Assembly (NCBI GenBank): GCA_018296165.2
Contig: JACKQL020000015.1
Location: 1,054,001 to 1,118,000 of the forward strand
Direction: 5' to 3'
DNA from: Termitomyces sp. T153
Taxonomy: Eukaryota > Basidiomycota > Agaricomycetes > Agaricales > Lyophyllaceae
DNA: 64,000 nucleotides
Each line of letters begins with the position of its first letter. Positions within the stretch are counted from its first letter, which is position 1. Positions 56,576-64,000 of the stretch are shown one piece after another. A program made the translations under genes and the position numbers. A model generated the notes under the pieces. The model had not been told where the DNA came from and did no database searches. It was given only the letters and a program-made list of their open reading frames with translations.

Positions 56576-58945
56576 AGTTGGAGGCATTGCATTTGAGTAC
56601 AATTGGCAGGGAGGGGTCAAAATGGTGGAGGACTGGGGTGGAGGTGAAGGCCTTTTTGAGGAGGAACACACTTTGGCACTTGCTGTCCCAATCCCAAGGG
56701 GTGTCCTTCCGTGTGAGTCAGTTGAGAAGTTTGGTGATTCCGGAGTAGTTGTCCATAAATCAGCGATAAAAGTTAGCGAACCCCAGGAATGACTGCACCT
56801 CCTTGATGTTCCATGGCAGGGGCCAGTTGAGTATTGCGTTGACCTTGGTGGGGTCCATGCACATGCCATTGGGGGTGACAATGACTCCAAGATATTCAAC
56901 CTCCATCATGTGGAAGGAGCATTTCTCAGGTTTGGCATGAAGGTGATACTCTCAGAGTCATTCCAAGACGCAGTGGACATGCTTCAGGTGCTCCACCAGC
57001 AAATTCAAGTAGATCAGGATGTCGTCCAGATACACAATAACAAAAACATCATTCATGTCATGGAAGATGTTGTTTATGAAGTACTGGAAAGTGGCAGGGG
57101 AGTTAGTCATTCCAAAGGGCATTATGAGGTACTCAAAGAGGCCATAGCAGGTGCAAAAGGTGGTCTTCCATTCATGTTCCAGAGTGATCCAGACGTTGTT
57201 GTAGCCGGAGCAGAGGTCTATCTTTGTGTAGATCTTGGCACTGCAGAGATGATCAACGAGGTCTCCAATCAAGAGGAGGGGATACTGGTTCTTTTTGGTG
57301 ACTTTGTTGAGTCCCCAATAATCCACACAGAGTCAGAGTGACCCATCCTTCTTCTTGGCGAACAGAACTGGAGCACCGGTGGCAGAGATCAATGAGCATA
57401 TGAAACCTTTGCTGAGCATGTCATCAAGGTATTCCTTCAGGGCCCAGAGCTTGATCTCAGACATGTTGTAGATCTTGCCAAACAGAGGTGAGGTGCCTTC
57501 TTCGAGGTTGATCTTATGGTTGTAGGAACAGTGCAGAGGAAGTTCTTTGGCACTCTCTTCAGAGAACACATCAGTGAACTCATGATACTCTGGGAGAACT
57601 ACTTTGAATAGGATCTGTCCCTCTGTTTTGCTCTCTGGCATGGTGGTTCCTGCATGGAGGTGCTCTTCCAGTAGGGCTGGCATGATTTGTAACTGGAAGG
57701 CAGGGGTGCCATCTTGTAGAATGCATGCAAAGGGGATGGCACCAATAATTTTAATGTCAAGGCTTCTGGAGGCAACAGAGTTGGGCATTGGGGTGGTAGT
57801 GGTTGAGTCTGGAGTGGTGGTGGAGTTGGTTGGGGGTTTTGAGTGTTGCTGGTTGGGGTACTGCGGGCCTTTGTATCAATTCCGAGGTATGTCAGGAGGC
57901 AGCTGTCATAATTTGATTGAGGGTGACCAAGGCAGAGTTGCGCTTCCTTCTCTGTCAGGGTTGCCGTCAGAGGTTGAGGAGGTCTGGGCCACTCCGGAGG
58001 TGCTGGCACTGGGGTGGGAGATGTCAGAGCCTGAGATAGACTGGAGGTGGAGGGGGATGGCAGCTGCTAAACTTGCTTTGGGGCCGGGAAATTGCATGGT
58101 GAGGTTCTTCCAGTCAATGTTGGGGTTGACATCTTGCAGCCATGGGAGTCGGAGCACAATTGGAGTCAATGGAGGTAGTTGGGTGACAAGGAGCCAGGCC
58201 TGAAACTGCAGGTCATTGTTGAGGGTGAGGGTGTTGTCATGGTATTGAGTGATTCTGGTTGTGGCAGGGCTGCTATTGAAGAGTTGGAGCTCAAAGGGTT
58301 TGTCGAGATTGTTGTGTTGGAGGTTGAGTTGACTGCTGACAAAGGTGCCAGAGGCACTGCTGTTGACAACGGTGGGGAATACCTTGGGTGAGCTGTCAAG
58401 TCAGACATTGATGACAAATGACCATGCAGACCTAGAGCGGAGCTGCGGAGGAGTCCAGGGGTGGTTGATCGTGGTCTTGGAGTTCTTGGAGGAGGGTGGG
58501 ACATCAAAAGGTACCAGCCCGGAGTCAGTGAGGTTGTCCTGGTCAAGGTGGAGGGTGAGGCTGGGCCAGTTGACATGGGGGTTGGTGGAGCGGAGCCATG
58601 AGAACTCTAAGATGACAGGGGCAGAGGGGTGTAGTTTTGTGACAAGTAGTTGGAGTTCTTGCTGTCATCCATTGATGAAGGTCATGGTCATTTCCAGGCA
58701 GTGTGTGATGTCTCCTGTGGGGGTGGGGTCTCTGTCAAAGAGTTTGAGGGGAATTGAGGCAGGGAGGCATCGGAGGGGGTGGGGAGTGAGCACTGCCAGG
58801 GACTCATCAATGAAGTTATCAGTGGCGCCACTGTCAACTAATGTGGGGATGGGGTTGTTGGTGAAGGGAAGAGTGGTGTGGAGGAGGAGGTTAGTGGAGG
58901 AGTGGGAGAGGAAGCATGCTGGGAGGTTGTCCGGATTGAGCGCAG
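56576..58945 (-). pseudogene. A-U pol: tandem proteases and RT
   Basis: Minus-strand family A pol, cut at its 3' side by B-M within RNase H. First protease unit LVDSGATDNF (58827-58835) is intact. The second has NSSAS instead of DSG and the closing motif IVLRLPWL. RT has [31 protein letters not shown] and an intact YLDD (57021-57032). The gag-pol boundary is unusual: a deletion of about 460 bp relative to A-Y removes the Gag zinc knuckle and the gag stop and fuses gag to the protease in one frame at about 58945. Rest of pol, antisense gene and 3' LTR are not in the window. Confidence 0.83.
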
Positions 58946-60620
58946 GGTTGGTGGGGTTGGTGGGGATCGAGGATCAAATGCTGTTGGTTGCTCCAGCCTG
59001 CCAGTTGGTATTACCGGAGGCATTCCAAGGGGTCTGGGGTGCCGTGTTTTCACTGCAATCTTCCCAGTAACATTGGTTGACCTAAGTAATGAGCGCCTTG
59101 TACCCATCGTAGGTGGTTTGCTTGGGTGTGAGGCAAAGGACATCCTTGATCTGTTGAGGCAGGGCACAATGGAGGGCAAACCAGAGAGCATTGTAGTTCC
59201 AGCCAGTCTTGTAGGCTTTCTGTTTGAATTGTATGATAAAGGTCATGAAGTGTTCATTGTTGCACATTCAGAGGTTGAAGAGATTTTCCTCCATCTCCAC
59301 TATGGTGTCAAAGACGCCAAACTTACTTGAGAATTCCTGGGTAAAAGTGAGCCAATTAGAGAGTATGGAGTTGTTGGGATCGAACTGGAGTAGCATGGTG
59401 TAGTGATTAAAGGCGATACCCTGTAAGTACAACATGGCAAAGGCTACTTGTGAGCTCTCAAGCTGAAAGGTAATGGGCTTAGCTTAGAACATAGTCAAAC
59501 ACTGAGTTAGAAAGATTCGCCACTTCTGGAGGTTGAGGCTGGTGAAGGGCTTGGGCTTCTGAATGTTGAGTTTACCTTCCCAGGCCAGTGCATTGCAAGT
59601 ATTGTCTAGTGGGTTTTGAGCTCGGGGCAGGGGTCCAGTGTTGTAGTAGTAATAGTAGTTGTTTCCGTTCTTGTGCTGGGGAGGGAAGTTGTCCATGGCT
59701 AGGCCCCATCCTCCAGGGGGTCTGCCATGGGGTGGTCCTCTGCCGGGGGGTTGGCCCACATTGCCCAGGGCAGGCCCCAGGGCCCATCGAGGGGGAGGGG
59801 GTTCTCCAGGAGTAGGGAGTCCAAAGTAATTTGCATCAGCAGGAGGGTTAGGCATTGGAGTGGGCAGGGGATGAGGGGGGTTGGTGGAAAAGGGTGGTCG
59901 GGGCACTCCAGGGCCCATGGGCTGTCATGGGGGAACTGGGATGTTGGGATGGGGCAGAGGGGCATTGACACAAGGGGCACGGAGATCAAAGTGGGGGGGT
60001 TGGTCTCAGGGAGGGCCATTGCGTGGGATGTGCTTGTTGGTGGGGTTACCAGGCTTGTTGATGTGGAAGAGAGTCCAGTTATCATTGTCAATGTGTGGGG
60101 GCAGCTGTTGGGAGCAGAGTTTGGGGATGGTGGGCTGGTCCCAGGTTTGGAAGGTGCTGGGGACAGAGTTGGCCCAGGGATGAGTGGAGAGGGCCAAGGT
60201 ATGGGTGGCTGGTTGGTTGAACAATCCCCCTGCAGGGTTAAGGTTCCTCAAGATGCTGGAGGCTGCATTGAGTTCTTCCTGCTGATGGGGAACAGGAGGC
60301 AGGGCTTCACTTTGTGTTCTGACAGGTTCCTCACGTTGCACATAGAAGGAGCGGGCAGGGTACAGAGGATCTTTGAAGGGGCAGGAGTTCGGACTGGTGT
60401 GGATTTCTTTGACCAATGTGCAGAGCTCATTCTGTAAGTTATTGTCAATGCCCAGGGTGCCTTGCATAGTCTCTGGAAGGTTTCCTTGCAGATAGCACTT
60501 GTGGAAGTTGAGGAGTCAATCTGCCCAGACTTCCAGAGTTGTGGAGGTGTTGGGGTAGCCTAGATGGGTGAGGAGGGTGTGGGTGTGTCTGGCAAACTCT
60601 GCAGGAGAAAGGTGGAGGAA
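58946..60620 (-). pseudogene. A-U gag, C-terminal segment
   Basis: Family A Gag, minus strand: the EEIHTSPN and ASSILRNLNPAGGLF segments, proline-rich linker, YYYYYNTGPLP patch (about 59650) and capsid domain to about 59080. No CCHC knuckle is present because of the deletion described for A-U pol. A solo family B LTR (60625-61572) separates it from the N-terminal part. Confidence 0.8.
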
Positions 60621-60624
60621 GTGG

Positions 60625-61572
60625 TGATGTGCTCCTATGCCACCTAGTGCCGTGCAGGAAACCTAAAAAGAGGACCTAACACTAGTTACTAGATAGGGTA
60701 GCTGGCAGTAGGAAGTTAATAGTTGAGGGCGAGTTGGTAACCATCCCAGAGAACTAGAGCAGGAGTTACATTGTGGAGTGAAGTCTATAGGAGTTGCTAT
60801 TGCTAGCAGAAGTCGGTAAACTGGTTGCTAGCCATAGTCACTAGCATTGTTAAGTCAGATTAACTAAAATAGGTGCCTGCAGTTGGCACCCCACTAAGTC
60901 AAGGTCGAAGTCGAGGAGACTTATTGCTAAGCCTGGGTCGAAGGCAATAAAAAGAGCAAAAGAGGCAAAGTGAAATCTCTTGCTGGTAGGCTCAAAGATA
61001 GCAGTTCTCTGATTGTTCTTGTCTGGCTAGTGTCTATGTATGTCAGTATTTATATGTTTCAAAGTATAGTATGGGAAAGTAAACAAATAGGCACCACTAG
61101 CGATGGCATCTGTCACTGTGTTTAGGGTGCATACAAGGTGTCAGTCTGTAACTAAGTGAAAAATCATAGACAAAGTCTTGGCGGCACCTAATTGCAAATG
61201 AAACCAAAAAGTAACGAATCCAATGTCAATACCTGAAGTGTAGATGCCATTCAAGTATGTTGGTAAGCTCGGCAAAAGAAATGACAGTAAAAAGGTATGC
61301 ATCTGATAATTTGTCCATATATAGTAAGGGAACACCGTTTCATCGCTAGGATTGCTAGGGTCACTAATAATCGTCGCTAGGGAGGGTCTAGGCCTTGATG
61401 ATTTAGGCCCAGGTTCTAGACTCCATGTGATGTTTCTCATGATCAGTAAGTTTTGTGGTCACTAAAGTCTCATGTGCTGAGTATTGTGACTTGTGTTGGA
61501 TTCAAGGTAGTCAGCTGCCACTAAGTCCGAAATGCCAAAAAAATAGTGCTCAGTGATAACTGGGGCTTATCA
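60625..61572 (-). repeat. Solo family B LTR in A-U gag, TSD GCGG/GTGG
   Basis: 948-bp LTR in minus orientation flanked by GTGG (60621-60624) and GCGG (61573-61576), one CpG transition apart. The Gag sequence GAAGCGGAGGA is restored when LTR and one duplication are removed (compare A-Z at about 26793). Confidence 0.9.
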
Positions 61573-61576
61573 GCGG

Positions 61577-62025
61577 AGGACTTTGTCATGTTGTTGGACA
61601 TAGGCTTTGACCCTTTGCTGCTTGGGGAAAGGGGGAACTTGAGCAGAGAACAGTAGATGAGGGGGAGAGTAGTTATCCATGGGCTCAGGAGGGGCTGGGG
61701 CTGCAGCGGGGACTGGGTACATGTAATAGTTGGTGGGGGGAAGGTAGGTGGGGTTAGAGGGCACTGCAGAGTATCCTCTGGGGTACATATGGGGATTGTT
61801 GCCATTGGCGGGGAATGTGGGAGGGCAGTGCCAGCCCGGAGGTATTCCCTGGCTAATGGAGGGGGCGTAGAATGCCTGGTTGGGGTCAGGGGTCCAGTGA
61901 CAAGGGACGTACTGATCCGCAGGGGGGCCTGAGTAGAATGGGGTGCAGGAATTTTCAGGTATCAGTCAACCATAGATGTCGGTTAGGTAGCTGGCGGGGT
62001 TGTACGCAGGGTTATATGCAGACAT
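61577..62025 (-). pseudogene. A-U gag, N-terminal segment
   Basis: The ATG at 62025 (MSAYNPAYNPASYLTD) lies 32 bases from the LTR, as in A-Z. It continues with the WPVP-like and YVPCHWTPDPNQAFY segments up to the solo LTR. Start and spacing match A-Z, which supports this initiation site for family A Gag. Confidence 0.8.
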
Positions 62026-62044
62026 TGAGAATAGGGTAAGGGGG

Positions 62045-62057
62045 AGTCTTGATATTA
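62045..62057 (-). other. Self-complementary primer-binding site of A-U
   Basis: TAATATCAAGACT on the element strand, immediately inside the LTR. It pairs with AGTCTTGATATT at 62611-62622 in the LTR (12 bases). Confidence 0.72.
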
Positions 62058-63087
62058 TGTCAGGTTCCACTGATGACGGGGGCCCAGCTACACTGGCGAG
62101 TCCTTACTAGGCGGACGTGATGTCCTGCGCTTATAACCAAGCATCTGGAGTTGGCGTGGAGGGGAGACTTGCAAAGGGAAGCTAGGGGAAGCAGTCCAAG
62201 CAAGTCCAGAGTGGTCCAGGGAAGTCTAAGACCAAGTATATTAGATGTCGAACCTGGGCGGGTGTCAGAACAAGTTTGTGGGCATGCAAATAGACTGCAG
62301 GGTAAGCAGGGGCTTTGCAATTGATGGGGGCAGAGCCGGAGTTTGATGGGGAATCACCAAGGCTTGATGGGTTCTGGGGCCAAGCGAGGAGTGAGGTCTG
62401 AAGTTGTCGTAAGAATGTTCGGGTTGTAGCACATGCATGGAGTTTGTACTGATGTTGGGGGTGAAGGGAACTCAGGGAAACAAAGGAAATATACACAGTC
62501 AAGACAAGATGGAGACAAGGCAAGACAAAACAGAGGAAAGAGATTGATTTGAAACTAAAAATAGAAACAGAGACAAGACAAAAGACAAGACATAGGAAAC
62601 CAGTAAATGCAATATCAAGACTAAAGTACCAGGGGTTACTCTACAACTTATATACCAACTACTGGGTGGCTCCAGAGGACAGAGGATATGGCGGCGGGGC
62701 TCAACAGAGCTGCACAGAGTCAATGGGTGTCAGGTGCAATCATGGAGTGGGCCACAGTGACATTCTGATGGGATCAGCTGGAAAGCAAGTCACTCTGGAG
62801 TCATCAGGTGCTCCCCAGCAGGTCAGGGGAATTAGGATGGGGAGGTTGGGGTTGTGTGACGTGGTCAGGAGTGGTGGGGGAAGTCTCGAGAGTTCAGGGG
62901 AATTCAGGGGATGTGTCAACAGCTGCGGAGAAGGCGTCGGAATTGATCAGGGAGCTGTCGGGGTTTGCCGAGGAAGTGTCGGAGTTACCCGGAGTGGGCG
63001 CGGAGGGTGGACGAGGGTTGGGGGAGTTTGGCGGAGCGTTGGGGAGGACTGGAAATGATGTCGGGGTCTAGGGAGCTGGTCGTGACA
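62058..63087 (-). repeat. 5' LTR of A-U
   Basis: 1,030-bp family A LTR in minus orientation, beginning TGTCACGACC at 63087. The right flank GTTGG (63088-63092) is the expected target duplication; its partner is not in the window. Confidence 0.9.
62611..62654 (-). promoter_or_regulatory. TATA box and predicted transcript start, A-U LTR
   Basis: TATATAAG begins at 62654 on the minus strand and AGTCTTGATATT at 62622, again 32 bases apart. Confidence 0.65.
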
Positions 63088-63400
63088 GTTGGCCAGTCTT
63101 GAAGAAACCACCAAACTGACTATCCAAGCAATGGCACTGTAGAACCTGCTACATGGTAGTGTCAAAGTTGGGATAGTTTGCTCCTCAGGTCCACCTAGTT
63201 TGCAGACAGCATCATCGGACTTGTTGAGCTGCAAGGGCAAGGCTGTGTTGACTCCATCAAATTCGGGCAGTCAGTCTGTAGACACTCTTGAAGAGGACTG
63301 TGAACTACTTCTATCTGAGTTGCAGTCAATATTGGATTCCTCAGTTGAAGGTCTGAATCCAATGACTTACTGGATCCAAAGATGAAATCATTCATTCCAT
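63088..63400 (-). other. CpG-poor flank, possible Copia linker
   Basis: The minus strand gives serine-rich sequence (STEESNIDC, SDRSSSQSSSRVSTD) followed by LPEFDGV in one frame, with a stop in between. It could be the acidic/serine-rich linker of the same Copia element seen at 29034-30869, upstream of its RT. The similarity is only in composition, so this is a weak call. CpG is rare here, as in the dead transposons. Confidence 0.25.
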
Positions 63401-63850
63401 TTGATGTTGTCGGGTTCTCAGGCTATAGCTAGTATCAAGTAAAACCCACTACGAAATTCTCGATACTAACACAACTATCCGAACTCATCCACCGCTGCAG
63501 TCCGGTCCAGCAAGATTCATCATAAGAGTTATTTGATCAGCGTCTTGATCCAGTGCCTTTCGGACCAAGATAACTCAAGCTAAAACGTCTTAACTGTACG
63601 GCCGAGTTTATACTTCGCTGTGTCCCGCTGCCTTATTGCAAACACCACTATTTGAACAGTAATCAGGATTATACCTGGAAACTAACCCGGTGTATGCTCG
63701 GCAGTCGAGTCTGAGAAAGAAAGCGTGTTGAGTGCAGCTGATACATAGCGAAAGCCATAGATATACATAGCTGAATTCTAGTGCTCCACCTTGTTTGGAG
63801 TCCCGTTTTAATCTGTAGCAGCGTCTCCATTCTTCAATGTTATCGATTAA
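63401..63850. other. CpG-rich flank without recognised feature
   Basis: CpG becomes frequent at about 63401 and remains so. No long open frame, LTR end or RNA gene was recognised. This may be host intergenic sequence bordering the transposon island, or the LTR of the neighbouring Copia element (it begins TGTTGTCGGG). Confidence 0.3.
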
Positions 63851-63852
63851 TA

Positions 63853-63995
63853 TTCCAGCTGTAGGATAATGATAGCTTGTTTAGAAAGCAAAAGGCTTTG
63901 CAAAGCAGCTGGGCCGAAATCGTTCGGCGGCCCGTCGAGTAGATATTGGGCAGCAAATAGATCCGGAGATGTAGCAGTGCCATGGAAAGCTTCTC
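63853..63995 (-). CDS. Possible host exon (partial, hypothetical)
   Basis: Reading leftwards from the window edge, one minus-strand frame is open from about 63995 to the TAA near 63853: EAFHGTATSPDLFAAQYLL, then DGPPNDFGPAALQSLLLSKQ. It contains CpG-rich codons and no sign of decay, unlike the transposons. An AG just upstream could be an intron acceptor. About 47 codons is too short for certainty and no family was recognised. It may be chance. Confidence 0.25.
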
Positions 63996-64000
63996 AGGTA

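Noticed and set aside
63403..63850. TGTTGTCGGG... as the start of a Copia LTR
   Set aside because: No matching end, second copy or target duplication is visible, so an LTR cannot be claimed; it is mentioned only as an alternative for the flank.
1..64000. Bacterial-type features (operons, ribosome binding sites, riboswitches) and tRNA or rRNA genes
   Set aside because: The sequence is eukaryotic transposon DNA. I saw no cloverleaf with A and B boxes and no rRNA motifs.

Overview
The window is almost entirely a nested stack of LTR retrotransposons, and I found no complete host gene. The setting is a filamentous fungus, most likely an Agaricomycete with a large, repeat-rich genome. The evidence is Ty3/Gypsy polyproteins of mushroom type, C-terminal chromodomains, introns of about 50 nt with CTAAC/CTGAC-like branch sites, and a Copia fragment. 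No species is claimed.

Two Gypsy families dominate. Family A is a chromovirus. Its LTRs (TGTCAYGACC...CCTGACA) are 0.94-1.15 kb, its target duplications are 5 bp, and its primer-binding site appears to pair with the 5' end of its own RNA. Family B has LTRs (TGATGAGCCCC...CACATCA) of 0.95-1.13 kb, 4-bp target duplications, a tRNA-type primer site and an FIDD reverse-transcriptase box. Both carry a third gene, called aORF here, between pol and the 3' LTR on the antisense strand. It is spliced. In autonomous copies of both families it encodes a six-cysteine cluster of the fungal Zn2Cys6 type, and in family A this is followed by a basic segment and a coiled coil.

Layout. 1-577: end of a minus-oriented A element, joined head-on to A-X (577-4609), which contains a solo LTR (1308-2461). 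A-Y: gag at 4610-4880, interrupted by the full-length element B-P (4881-15528), then gag-pol-aORF-3' LTR at 15529-26304 with a solo LTR at 20389-21523. A-Z (minus): 26305-28313. LTR remnants: 28314-29033. Copia fragment (minus): 29034-30869 with a solo LTR at 29058-30194. B-M (minus): 30870-56571, interrupted by a solo B LTR (32139-33270), the non-autonomous element A-N (33451-39507) and A-T (42409-52809). A-U (minus): 56572-63087 with a solo B LTR at 60625-61572. 63088-64000: flank, where CpG becomes common again at about 63400.

Most gag and pol frames are broken by stops that C-to-T changes explain (CAG/CAA to TAG/TAA, CGA to TGA, TGG to TAG/TGA). These copies are dead, but domains and motifs remain readable. 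The exception is the aORF of A-N: its sense coding region is ruined, yet the antisense gene reads as 341 uninterrupted codons once two small introns are removed. This retained antisense gene and the self-priming signal are the most interesting features. All protein assignments come from reading motifs; no database search was run.
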